26,785 nt of DNA. Source: Acidimicrobiia bacterium. Lineage in GTDB: Bacteria; Actinomycetota; Acidimicrobiia; Spongiisociales; ZC4RG35. This document shows, piece after piece, positions 6,498-14,910 of the stretch. Position 1 is the stretch's first letter. Every line of letters begins with the position of its first letter. The translations under genes were made by a program, and so were the position numbers. The stretch spans positions 1 through 26,785 of the forward strand of contig JAOUGY010000004.1 in assembly GCA_029865445.1 (NCBI GenBank), given 5' to 3'. A model generated the notes under the pieces. That model worked only from the letters and a program-made list of their open reading frames with translations. It did not search any database and was not told the DNA's origin.

Positions 6498-7480
6498 GCG
6501 CAGTCGAGTTTGCGGAGCTCAGGGAGGACTTCCGTTTTCATGATGTCGAGGACACGGTCAGGGTCGGTGGACGCCACCTGGATCGACACGTAGTCGGCGC
6601 CAACATCGGTGACCAGCTCGCGGTACACGTCGATCAACCCGGCGACGTCGTGGACGATCGTGTACTTGTCCAAGATCTCGTCACGGTCCATGCCGTCGGC
6701 GCGCTCACGCAACACCATCGGATCGACCGCCTCGAGACGACCCTCGGCACGCAATCCCCGCATCGTCCCCAACGCCCGCCACGCCTGTTCACGATCATCG
6801 GCGAACACCGTCCACCGCGTCGCCAACACCGTCCCGGCGTGGCCGTGTTCGGCCGAGGACTGCTTGAACGGATCGATTACGTTCTCGATCGTGTCCGACG
6901 GCTTCTTTACCGACGTGATCAACCCATCCGCCCGCCGCCCCGCAAACGTCGCCGACTGCGGGCCACCCGCCGCCATCAGGATCGGCAACTTCCCCACCGG
7001 CGGGCTGTACAACCTCGCCTTGTCGGTCGTATACCACTCACCGGCGAAATCCAGCTTCTCACCCGCCAGCAGCCGACGCATGATCTCCAACGCCTCACGC
7101 ATCCGGCCGATGCGTTCCCTGTAATCACCGAACTCGAACCCAAGCGGGCCCTCGTTGATGTTCTCACCCGTTCCCACCCCCAACATGAACCTGCCACCGG
7201 ACAACCGGTCAACGGTGGCAGCGGCCTGGGCGATCAGACCGGGGTGATAGTGATAGAGCGGACAGGTGACCGACGTCGCCAACTCCAGATCGGTGCGGGC
7301 AGCGACTGCACCGAGCCACGTCCACACGAACCCGGCGGCGGACTCGTCATCGACCCACGGATGAAAATGATCCGAGCCGAGCACCAAGTCGAAGCCGGCC
7401 TCAGCGGCTCGTACCGCCTGGTCCACCAACATCTCCGGCTGGTACGACTCGTGCGAGCAGAGCCAACCGAATCTCACCAC
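6494..7480 (-). CDS. LLM-class F420-dependent oxidoreductase (FGD-like, TIGR03557-type family)
   Basis: A 328-residue TIM-barrel luciferase-like oxidoreductase, first gene of the locus. It resembles F420-dependent glucose-6-phosphate dehydrogenase: SDHFHPW (36-42) holds H38 and W42, matching the catalytic His and Trp of Fgd, and GVGTGENINE (101-110) holds the conserved Glu of GTGE. These motifs support F420 rather than FMN as cofactor, by family knowledge. Residues binding sugar phosphate could not be confirmed, so glucose-6-phosphate need not be the substrate. It starts at one of two adjacent GTG codons behind TTGAGGTGAGCA; the second (3 bp in) has the better spacing. Being coupled to a molybdenum hydroxylase, it could reduce the hydroxylated ring, or use F420 as the shared electron carrier. 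Confidence 0.88.
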   Translation of the reverse strand: MVRFGWLCSHESYQPEMLVDQAVRAAEAGFDLVLGSDHFHPWVDDESAAGFVWTWLGAVAARTDLELATSVTCPLYHYHPGLIAQAAATVDRLSGGRFMLGVGTGENINEGPLGFEFGDYRERIGRMREALEIMRRLLAGEKLDFAGEWYTTDKARLYSPPVGKLPILMAAGGPQSATFAGRRADGLITSVKKPSDTIENVIDPFKQSSAEHGHAGTVLATRWTVFADDREQAWRALGTMRGLRAEGRLEAVDPMVLRERADGMDRDEILDKYTIVHDVAGLIDVYRELVTDVGADYVSIQVASTDPDRVLDIMKTEVLPELRKLDCA

Positions 7481-7659
7481 TGCTCACCTCAACTATTTGC
7501 GGACTTTGACGCTACCACAAGAAACTTTGCAGCTACTGGACGGAGCTCACGCTCCTCGGAGGACCGGATGACAGTGTCGGGTGCAGGTTCTGCTTCACAG
7601 CGGTAGCCACGGTGGCATCGGGTATTGCGTGCTAGACCCGCCCACCAGGGAAGATTGGA

Positions 7660-8160
7660 CAGTCTCCAGGAGGGTGCCGCGCGGGAGCTGGTACGACGGG
7701 GGAGAGGGCGCAACGGTGCCGACTTGGATAGCGATCCACGTTGGGGTGACGGCCCGACGGTCCAGACGATCCTCAACCAGGGCGGGTGGGCAAGCTCGAT
7801 CGAGGACCGGGTCACCATCTACGAACCGGTTTGCGAACACCAGCAGCAACGACCAGGCGAACTGGTCCACGTCGATATCACTGAAGCTCGCTCGGATCCC
7901 ATGTCGTGGTGGCCGGCGGCGACTCAGGCACGAGCCGCGGGCCCAACGGCACCACAGAGAAGCCTAACCAACGGTGGGTCGAACCGTTCCACCATCTCTT
8001 TGTCGAGAATGGGCGTACATCACTGACTGGAACACAGCATACGGGCCGAGCGATTGGTCGCCGGGTCATCAAACTCCACAAGCACTATCGAGCCCGCGGA
8101 GCTTTCGGATGGGCCCCTATCGGCATCATCCAGGACCATCTCCCCGCGCTGCGCTCAGGC
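7660..8160 (+). pseudogene. Decayed IS481-family transposase, frameshifted and internally deleted
   Basis: No intact gene lies between the LLM enzyme and the receiver protein (about 700 bp). Fragments of an IS481 transposase can be pieced together on the plus strand in changing frames: WIAIHVGV (from 7725), then PTVQTILNQG and RPGELVHVDI (7754-7880) with the first DDE aspartate at 7874-7876, then KLARIP in the next frame (from 7884), then QRWVEPFHH (ending about 8007), EWAYITDW after a one-base slip (8010-8030), and HYRARGAFGWAPIGIIQDHLPALRS (about 8080-8157). IS481 transposases are about 320-350 residues; the core between the first Asp and the C-terminal part is missing. No terminal repeats or target duplication could be fixed. 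The first 180 bp (7481-7660) hold only the LLM promoter region. Confidence 0.8.
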
Positions 8161-8185
8161 CGTTCGGCGCACGCGCTCCCTTCGA

Positions 8186-8566
8186 TCAGGCGGCGCCCTC
8201 CTGGCTCAGGAGGCCTACGACCCGATCGCTGAGTTCTCGTGGACTGAACGGCTTGACCATGTAATCGGTGGCTCCGGCTTCGAATCCGCGCTCGATGTCG
8301 GTGAGCTGGGCCCGGGCGGTGAGCATGAGCACCGGAATCGCCGAGAGCCGCTCTTGGGCCCGGAGACGCCGGCACGTCTCGATCCCGTCCATTTCCGGCA
8401 TCATGATGTCGAGGATCACGAGATCGAAGTCGGCCTGATCGAGCACCATGAGCGCCTCGATGCCGTTGCTCACCGGCACGGCTTCGATCCCCGTCAAGCG
8501 GAGCTTCATCTGCACCAGACGCCGCACATCAGGGTCGTCGTCCACGACCAATACCTTGTAACTCAT
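8186..8566 (-). CDS. Stand-alone CheY-like receiver protein (response regulator without output domain)
   Basis: A 126-residue single receiver domain. It has the acidic pocket DDD (9-11), the phospho-acceptor D53 in LVILDIMMPEMDG, T83 in LMLTAR and K105 in VKPFSP, so it should be phosphorylated normally. There is no DNA-binding or enzymatic output domain; it probably acts by protein contact or as a phosphorelay intermediate. The ATG overlaps the stop of the upstream histidine kinase (ATGA), which makes that kinase its likely partner. A perfect CCTCCTG-GCT-CAGGAGG hairpin (8197-8213) lies in its last codons, without a T tract. Beyond the stop is the IS481 remnant, so a longer ancestral gene or operon could have been cut short, though the domain ends naturally. 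Confidence 0.92.
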   Translation of the reverse strand: MSYKVLVVDDDPDVRRLVQMKLRLTGIEAVPVSNGIEALMVLDQADFDLVILDIMMPEMDGIETCRRLRAQERLSAIPVLMLTARAQLTDIERGFEAGATDYMVKPFSPRELSDRVVGLLSQEGAA

Positions 8567-10527
8567 TTGGTGCCTTTCTTTCTGGACGGCAGCGTGACCG
8601 TGACGGAGGTTCCGACACCGACCTTGGAGGTGATATCGACAGTTCCGCCGTGTCTTTGAACCACTCCCTGCACGATCGCAAGACCCAGACCCGTTCCCTG
8701 GATCTCGGACCGGCGGGCAAAGTCTCCTCTGAAGAATCTGGAAAAGACGTGTTCGAGCTCATCCGAGTCGATACCGCATCCATCGTCGCTCACGGTGAGA
8801 ACCACCTCCTCGTCGGAGGTCGTCACCTCCACGCCGACGCGGCCTTCCTCTGGAGTGAACTTCAAGGCGTTACCCATGAGGTTGGACACGACGGTTCTCA
8901 GCTCGTTCTCCTCTCCCGACACCACGGCGGATTCATCGCGGGAAACCGTGACGTGAATCGATTTGCGTTCGGCCAGTGACGCGAGATCGGCCGCGACATC
9001 GCCGACCAGGTCCGCCAGGTCGACCGGGGAAGAGGTGGGGACACCACCGGCATCGAGCGAGCCGATCAGCAGGATGTCTCCGATCAGATCGAGGAGGCGG
9101 TCGCCGTTCCTCGTCATCACCTCGAGAGCTTCCGCTTGATCGGGGCTGACCTCTCCCAGCACTCCCTCACGCAACAGCTCCAGGTATCCGATCACGGCGG
9201 TGAGCGGGGTCCGCAACTCGTGGGAGACGTTCGCAACGAACGCCTCCTTGAGACGGTCGATCTCGAAACGTTCGGTCAGGTCGCGGGCGAGGACGGCCAC
9301 GTAGGCCTCGTCCGCGATCACGACGAGCGACACCGGGACCGAACCCCCGGTCGCGGCCCGGAACTTCACCTCGCCCCGCCAGACACCGGATGACTGGGCG
9401 GCGGCAATGGCGATGTCGAGACCTTCCGCTTCGTCCGAGCACAGCTCTTGGATCGTCATGCCTTCGACAGCGGCGTCCTGGTCGAGCCCCAACATCGCTC
9501 GTCCCCCTCTGTTGACGTACACCAGCCGGCACTCGGGGTCGGCCCAGGCCACCAGGTCGGGTGTTGCGTCGAGGATCTCGGCGGCTCGAGCCAGTGCAGC
9601 CTGTGCCTGGAGACGTTCCGTGATGTCGTTGAGCATGAGGACGAGGCGGGTCTGACCATCGAGTTGCATCTGCCCGACCGAGACGTCGACAGGACGACTC
9701 ACACCGGAGAATGACACCACCGTGGAGATGAAGGGCGGTGAGTCTGGAGCTATCCCGTGGGTGAGCGACCGTCTCAGAAGTGTGCGATGCGCCCGGAGAT
9801 CCCCCGGCGCCGCGAAGTCGAGAACGGGACGACCCAGCAAGGCTCCCGGAGGTGATCCAAGGAGGGCGTGGGCGGCCGGGTTCGCCGACTCGATCTGACC
9901 TTCCGGACCCACCACCAGAATCCCGTGGGTGGTCGCGTTGATCACGGCCTGGAGGAATCCGGCCGTCTGTTCGAGCTCGGCCACGAGCCGGCTCCGCTCT
10001 CGAGCCGCCTGGAGGGACTCCACGATCGAAGCGCATGCGGACAGGAGGGGCTGGAGCTGTTCGACCCACTCCGGGCGGTACGAGGCCGACGGCGAGGTTA
10101 ACCCGACGAGCCCCACCATCCGGTCCGACGAAATGAGGGGCATGCCCAAGAACGCACCGATTGGACCGCTCGAACCGGCCGCGTCGGGTCCCGAACCGAG
10201 GTCGATGACCACCGGCGCTTGTTCCGCGATCACCTGACTGACGAGCAAACCAACGTCGGGATGCGGGGTCGCCTGGGATCCCCACAGCCCGTTGCGGACC
10301 ATCGCTCTGGTGGTGAGGCTGGGAATCCCGCGCCTGTCCCACTCGACCTCTCCGATGAAACCGGCCGCGCTCGAGGTGGTGCGAAGGAGGGATTGCAGCA
10401 ACTCGTCCCACATCCGCTGCGGGTCGCCTTCCCGCATGTACTCGCGCTGGACGTGGACGATCTCACCCAGGACGGCGAGCGCCCTGGCCTCGTCGTCGGC
10501 AACGAGCGCCAGTCGGTCGGTTTTCAC
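8563..10527 (-). CDS. Soluble sensor histidine kinase, GAF-PAS-PAS-HisKA-HATPase
   Basis: A 654-residue kinase with no transmembrane segment, so it likely senses a cytoplasmic signal. A GAF domain (about 35-175) is followed by a coiled-coil linker (QAARERSRLVAELEQTAGFLQ), PAS 1 (about 190-305, ending LNDITERL), PAS 2 (about 313-422, ending ARDLTERF), a HisKA domain with H436 in VSHELRTPL, and an ATPase domain with N-box NLMGNALKF (549-557), G1 DDGCGI (581-586) and G2 GTGLGLAI (611-618). All catalytic motifs are intact. It is coupled to the receiver protein by a 4-bp overlap. The GTG start has no strong ribosome binding site; a small palindrome ACTGG-GA-CCAGT (10528-10539) touches it. It is divergent from argS across a 114-bp spacer. 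The sensed ligand is unknown. Confidence 0.93.
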   Translation of the reverse strand: MKTDRLALVADDEARALAVLGEIVHVQREYMREGDPQRMWDELLQSLLRTTSSAAGFIGEVEWDRRGIPSLTTRAMVRNGLWGSQATPHPDVGLLVSQVIAEQAPVVIDLGSGPDAAGSSGPIGAFLGMPLISSDRMVGLVGLTSPSASYRPEWVEQLQPLLSACASIVESLQAARERSRLVAELEQTAGFLQAVINATTHGILVVGPEGQIESANPAAHALLGSPPGALLGRPVLDFAAPGDLRAHRTLLRRSLTHGIAPDSPPFISTVVSFSGVSRPVDVSVGQMQLDGQTRLVLMLNDITERLQAQAALARAAEILDATPDLVAWADPECRLVYVNRGGRAMLGLDQDAAVEGMTIQELCSDEAEGLDIAIAAAQSSGVWRGEVKFRAATGGSVPVSLVVIADEAYVAVLARDLTERFEIDRLKEAFVANVSHELRTPLTAVIGYLELLREGVLGEVSPDQAEALEVMTRNGDRLLDLIGDILLIGSLDAGGVPTSSPVDLADLVGDVAADLASLAERKSIHVTVSRDESAVVSGEENELRTVVSNLMGNALKFTPEEGRVGVEVTTSDEEVVLTVSDDGCGIDSDELEHVFSRFFRGDFARRSEIQGTGLGLAIVQGVVQRHGGTVDITSKVGVGTSVTVTLPSRKKGTK

Positions 10528-10641
10528 ACTGGGACCAGTCGGCCACGCCCCGTCGCCGTTAACACCTGGGCGTGCTCCGCAGTCGAGCCCTCTCGGGTTG
10601 CATGCCGCCGCACCGCCCGAACGATCTACCCTTCCGGGTCC

Positions 10642-12405
10642 ATGTCATTGCTCACCGACCTCTCGGCGATCGTCGGGGCTGCATTCGAGCGGCTCGGACT
10701 CGACGCCGCCCTCGGCGAGGTGGTGCGGTCCCAACGCCCCGAACTGGGTCAGTTCCAGTGCAACGGCGCTCTCGCAGGAGCGAAGGCAGCAGGAAGGAAC
10801 CCCCGAGATCTTGCGTCGGCCGTGGTCGAGCAATTGGCGGCAGAACCCATGATCGCCCGCCTCGACCTCGCTGGACCCGGGTTCATCAATCTCGACGTCA
10901 CCGATGGGTGCCTGGCAGATCGACTCGCCGCTCTCGCCGCCGACGATCGGTTCGGAGTACAACAGGAGAGCCCTCGAAAAGTCATCGTCGACTACGGAGG
11001 AGCCAACGTGGCGAAAGACCTCCACGTCGGTCACATCCGGGTGGCACTGATCGGCGAGAGCATCAAACGCATGTTCCGCCTCGCCGGTCATGATGTGATC
11101 GGAGACGTCCACCTCGGCGACTGGGGTGCGCCCATGGGCCAACTCATCACCGAGATGGAGGACCGGTTCCCCGGCCTCCCATACTTCGACCCCGATCACG
11201 AAGGAGGGTACCCCGAGCGGTCTCCCGTCACCATCGAGGATCTGCAGGAGATGTATCCGGAGGCCGCACGGAAAGTGGCGGACGATCCCGACTTCGCTGC
11301 CCGAAGCCGCGCCGCAACGGTGGCGTTGCAGGCGGGCCGGCCCGGGTACCGGGCTCTGTGGGAGCACTTCTGCGCCGTCAGCATCGAGGCCTTGCGTTCG
11401 GTGTACGACGCCCTGGGGGTGGAGTTCGACCTGTGGCTGGGCGAGGCTTCTGTGCACGACCGCATCGCTCCGATGGTGGAGAGGATGAAGGACGGCGGCG
11501 TGGCCCATGTCAGCGACGGAGCACTCGTGGTCGAGGTGGCGAAGCCCGACGACAGCAGAGAGATCCCTCCCCTCATGCTCGTGAACTCGCGCGGCGCCTT
11601 CACGTACGCAACCTCGGACCTGGCGACCATCGAGGAGCGGGTCGACGACTTCGCCGCGCAGGAGATCGTGTACATCGTGGACCTTCGCCAGTCACTTCAT
11701 TTCGAGCAGGTGTTCCGGACGGCTCGGCTGGCGGGGATGGCGGGTGACGACGTCATTCTGGACCACTCCGGCAACGGGACCGTGAATGGGCCGGACGGCC
11801 GACCTTTCAAGACCCGAGCGGGGGGGATCCCACGGTTGCGCGACACCATTGCCGAGGCGATCGCGCGGGCGGCAACGCGCCTCGACGAATCGGACCTCGC
11901 CACCGAGTACCCCGAAGCCGAGCGCCAAGAGATCGCCCGACGGGTCGGGTTGGCCGCACTCAAGTACGGCGAGCTGGCGAATCACCGGGCCTCGGACTAC
12001 TCGTTCGACCTCGATCGTTTCACCCAACTCCAAGGCAAGACGGGCCCATACATCCAGTATGTGACGGCACGGGCATCATCCCTGCTCGCCCGTGCCGCCC
12101 ACCTGGGGTTCGTTCCGGGCGATCCGGCCCCACCCGGGAACGACGCAGAACGCGCCCTCATCATCGAGTTGGCCCACTTTCCCGAGGTGTTCGACCGGGC
12201 ACTCACCGGTAGGGCGCCCAACGTGCTCGCGGAGTACGCCTACGACCTGGCTGGGCGGTTCAATCGCTTCTACGACGCCTGCCACGTCCTCACCGAGGCA
12301 GACGAGGGGCGCCGATCCTCGTGGCTCCGGCTCGTGGAGACGACCCTCCGGGAACTCGCGCTCGTACTCGACCTTCTCGGCATCGAGGTCCCGCAGCGGA
12401 TGTGA
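10642..12405 (+). CDS. argS: Arginyl-tRNA synthetase
   Basis: A 587-residue class I aminoacyl-tRNA synthetase that charges tRNA-Arg in the cytoplasm. An N-terminal Add-1-like domain (about 1-90, with GQFQCNGAL and AGPGFINLDV) leads into the catalytic core: DYGGANVAKDLHVGHIR holds the HIGH motif as HVGH (128-131), LGDWGAPMGQLI follows, and the KMSKS position reads FKTR (389-392), as in many arginyl enzymes. The C-terminal DALR anticodon-binding domain includes QGKTGPYIQYVTARASSL and ends VLDLLGIEVPQRM. The ATG chosen gives the normal N-terminus; in-frame sequence further upstream runs through the divergent kinase gene and is spurious. Length is slightly above the usual 560-580. Confidence 0.96.
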   Translation: MSLLTDLSAIVGAAFERLGLDAALGEVVRSQRPELGQFQCNGALAGAKAAGRNPRDLASAVVEQLAAEPMIARLDLAGPGFINLDVTDGCLADRLAALAADDRFGVQQESPRKVIVDYGGANVAKDLHVGHIRVALIGESIKRMFRLAGHDVIGDVHLGDWGAPMGQLITEMEDRFPGLPYFDPDHEGGYPERSPVTIEDLQEMYPEAARKVADDPDFAARSRAATVALQAGRPGYRALWEHFCAVSIEALRSVYDALGVEFDLWLGEASVHDRIAPMVERMKDGGVAHVSDGALVVEVAKPDDSREIPPLMLVNSRGAFTYATSDLATIEERVDDFAAQEIVYIVDLRQSLHFEQVFRTARLAGMAGDDVILDHSGNGTVNGPDGRPFKTRAGGIPRLRDTIAEAIARAATRLDESDLATEYPEAERQEIARRVGLAALKYGELANHRASDYSFDLDRFTQLQGKTGPYIQYVTARASSLLARAAHLGFVPGDPAPPGNDAERALIIELAHFPEVFDRALTGRAPNVLAEYAYDLAGRFNRFYDACHVLTEADEGRRSSWLRLVETTLRELALVLDLLGIEVPQRM

Positions 12406-12444
12406 CCTCGCAGACGCCATGCCGCAGCCTGTTGCGGCGAGGTC
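12404..12444 (+). terminator. Stem-loop overlapping the argS stop codon (possible terminator)
   Basis: GACCTCG (12404-12410) pairs with CGAGGTC (12438-12444), and inside it CCGCA (12422-12426) pairs with TGCGG (12433-12437), leaving a bulge on the left side. The structure starts in the argS stop codon. There is no T tract; TAATAT follows at once. It could end or process the argS transcript before the next kinase gene. The remaining 90 bp of the gap show nothing else. Confidence 0.35.
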
Positions 12445-12533
12445 GGTAATATGGCGAGCCAAGGTCGGGCGAATCGAAGGGGGCCCGTTCGAGGGGATGG
12501 CGACCGACACGCCCCAGGTACCCCGGGAGACGC

Positions 12534-14039
12534 ATGGCCGTGGCAAGCTCGATTACGTCGACGATCTGGCGCCAGCGTGTCCAGGTCCGATTGTTCGGCT
12601 ACGGAGCAGCCGCCACGGCACTGATCCTGTCGTGGCTGGCCGGCCGCCTCGATCGACCGGCGCTCCCCATCGCCGTCGCCTTGTTCGGGTTGCTCTTCGC
12701 CGTTCCCGCTCGCAAGCACACGTCGACGGTCTTCACGGTTGCGGTCATCTTCGACGCCGTGGCCGTCATCGTCCTGGCCCTCGTCGCCGGCTCCTGGCTC
12801 GTCGGCGGATTGGCGTTGTTCACGGGCGCTGTCACCTACACCATCGGCCGTACGCCGAGGTCGGTGCTGCCGGTGGCCGTGGTGGGCGTCATTGCGTCGC
12901 TCATCCTCGTTCTCGGTGAGACGGGAGTGGTCGCTCGTCCGGCGTTCATACCCCGCCTCGATCCTCCCGCCGATGTGCTCACCGCTCTCTCTCTGACCGT
13001 CGTTCTGTCCGTTGCCGGTATCGCCGGAGTCCGAAAGCTCCTGGGTCTGTACGGTCTGGCAAGTGTTGGTGTCGAAGAGGGTTCCCGCCGTTGGTGGCGG
13101 GCGATGGAGGACGCCGAAGAGGCGATACTGGTGGTGGTGGACGACCGCGTGACCCACTCCAACAGGGCTGCGGAGACCCTCATGCAGACGAGGCGCGTCG
13201 ACCTGGAAGGCCAGCACATATCGAATCTCGTGCCCGATGACAGGACGATCCGGCGCGACGATGGCACCGAGGCTCACTTGGATGTGATCACGACACCGAT
13301 CGCGATGGACGGTCGCCTCGCCGAAGTCGTATTCCTCAGGGACATCTCACTCCAGGAGAACAACCGCAGGAGACTCGAGCAAACCGTCGCGGATACCGAG
13401 CGGTTCGTGGCGAGTGTGTCGCACGAAGTCCGTACTCCTCTCACCGCTGTCGTGGGGCTGTCGGCAGTCGCCGACGAGAACTGGGACGAACTCGATCAGG
13501 CCGAACTGCACGAATTGATCTCGGTGGTCGCCGCCCAGAGCAAGGAAGTCTCCAACATCATCGAGGATCTGCTGGTGGCGGCGCGAGCCCGCACGGCCGG
13601 CCTTCGGGTTCGCTCCGAGGCCGTCGACGCCGCCACCACCGTGACCGAGGTGATCGCCGGGATGGCGGATCGAGCCGGTCACGTGACCCAATCGGGAGCG
13701 GGGATGGTGCGAGGAGACGCCGGCCGAATCAGACAGATCGTCAGGAATCTCCTCACAAACGCTCTGAAGTACGGAGGCCCGACCGTCGGTGTGGAAATTG
13801 TCCCTTCCGGTGAGACGACAGAGATCTGCGTGTTCGATAACGGCCCTGCCATCCCGGAAACGCTTCGCGAGCAGATCTTCGAGCCCTTCACCAGGGCCAC
13901 GGAGAGCGCCGGGTCCACCGACTCGATCGGATTGGGACTCGCCGTTTCCCGCCAGCTGGCGATGCTGATGAACGGAAGCCTGACCTACGACCACCGCAAC
14001 GGCCTCAGCAGATTCCGGCTAGTTCTCCCTTCGGTGTGA
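12534..14039 (+). CDS. Membrane sensor histidine kinase (orphan)
   Basis: A 501-residue kinase. Residues about 18-175 hold six likely hydrophobic membrane segments in a compact MASE-like sensor with short loops. A small PAS-like region follows (about 185-272, ILVVVDDRVTHSNRAAETLM to VVFLRDISLQ). The HisKA domain has H297 in VSHEVRTPL, and the ATPase has RNLLTNALKYGG (N409), DNGPAI (435-440) and IGLGLAV (465-471). The ATG follows GGGAGACGC, a fair ribosome binding site. No response regulator is adjacent on this strand; the next gene, a GNAT protein, starts 1 bp after the stop and is probably co-transcribed. Its partner must be encoded elsewhere, or it may share the single receiver upstream. 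Confidence 0.92.
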   Translation: MAVASSITSTIWRQRVQVRLFGYGAAATALILSWLAGRLDRPALPIAVALFGLLFAVPARKHTSTVFTVAVIFDAVAVIVLALVAGSWLVGGLALFTGAVTYTIGRTPRSVLPVAVVGVIASLILVLGETGVVARPAFIPRLDPPADVLTALSLTVVLSVAGIAGVRKLLGLYGLASVGVEEGSRRWWRAMEDAEEAILVVVDDRVTHSNRAAETLMQTRRVDLEGQHISNLVPDDRTIRRDDGTEAHLDVITTPIAMDGRLAEVVFLRDISLQENNRRRLEQTVADTERFVASVSHEVRTPLTAVVGLSAVADENWDELDQAELHELISVVAAQSKEVSNIIEDLLVAARARTAGLRVRSEAVDAATTVTEVIAGMADRAGHVTQSGAGMVRGDAGRIRQIVRNLLTNALKYGGPTVGVEIVPSGETTEICVFDNGPAIPETLREQIFEPFTRATESAGSTDSIGLGLAVSRQLAMLMNGSLTYDHRNGLSRFRLVLPSV

Positions 14040-14040
14040 C

Positions 14041-14910
14041 ATGCGATACCTCGTGAGGCGGGCCCAGGCCCCGGACCTCGACCACATCGCTCTCTTCACC
14101 ACGGACACGTTCGTCTGGGGCGATTACGTGGCCGCCGAGTTCCCGGAGTGGCTGGGAGACCCCGCCGGCGTGGCACACGTTGCGGAAACGCCGTCGGGCG
14201 ACGTCATCGGTGTCCTTCGAACGATCATGCTCGCCGATCGAGAGGCGTGGCACCACGGCGCGCGGGTTCACCCTGACCACAGACGGTCGGGTGTCGCCTC
14301 CGAGTTGTACGCCGCCGGCTCTTCGTGGGCCCGGTCGCGAGGTGCACTCATCGAGCGCCTCATGGTGGAGGACTGGAACGAGTCGGCCGGAGCGCAAGTC
14401 CGGGCGCTGGGGTTCCGACACGTCGCACCGTGGATGTCGGCCGTCCTTGCAGTGGGATCCGAGGTGCTCCCCACCACCAACGGTGGCCGTCGGGTTGCCG
14501 GAGAAGAGAGGTTGGCCCCGGCGCGATCCGCGGACACCGACGTGGCGTGGATGGCCTGGTCGTCGTCTGACGTGGCGCGCCGGGGCCGGGAACTCTTCTC
14601 GTGGGGATGGCACTTCCGGAGGATGACGGTGATCGACGTTCACGACGCCGCCACCCAGCGGTCCCTGTGGCACTGCCCGTCCGGTTGGGTGATGGCTCGC
14701 CTCGACGAGAACGGTCTCCTCTGTGTCCCTTGGATGGCCACCAGCGATCTCGACATCGCCCGGCTCCTGCGGGCGGTCATCGACCTCGCAGACGGGCTGA
14801 GGGCAGAACGGATCAGGGTTCTGTCCCCACGGATCGAGTGGATCGAGGAGGCGGCGACGCGAGCCGGCTTCGCCCTCACGCCGAGCCACATCTACGCACG
14901 ATCCGACTGA
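14041..14910 (+). CDS. GNAT-family N-acetyltransferase
   Basis: A 289-residue protein. The N-terminal half is a GNAT domain with the acetyl-CoA pyrophosphate-binding segment VHPDHRRSGVASELY (76-90) and the downstream NESAGAQVRALGFRHV (113-128). The C-terminal half (about 150-289) is less conserved and may be a degenerate second GNAT fold, since it ends RAERIRVLSPRIEWIEEAATRAGFAL, which reads like the end of a GNAT domain. The substrate is unknown. Only one base separates it from the kinase stop, so the two are probably one transcript. Its last 19 bp overlap the 3' end of the convergent methyltransferase gene. Confidence 0.88.
   Translation: MRYLVRRAQAPDLDHIALFTTDTFVWGDYVAAEFPEWLGDPAGVAHVAETPSGDVIGVLRTIMLADREAWHHGARVHPDHRRSGVASELYAAGSSWARSRGALIERLMVEDWNESAGAQVRALGFRHVAPWMSAVLAVGSEVLPTTNGGRRVAGEERLAPARSADTDVAWMAWSSSDVARRGRELFSWGWHFRRMTVIDVHDAATQRSLWHCPSGWVMARLDENGLLCVPWMATSDLDIARLLRAVIDLADGLRAERIRVLSPRIEWIEEAATRAGFALTPSHIYARSD

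Noticed and set aside
7595..7870. Small minus-strand gene in the gap after the LLM enzyme
   Set aside because: No ribosome binding site or domain; the plus strand of the same bases carries recognisable IS481 transposase fragments.
12270..13277. Minus-strand frame antisense to the membrane histidine kinase
   Set aside because: Asp/Arg/Gly-rich shadow translation of hydrophobic kinase codons; the plus strand encodes complete kinase motifs.
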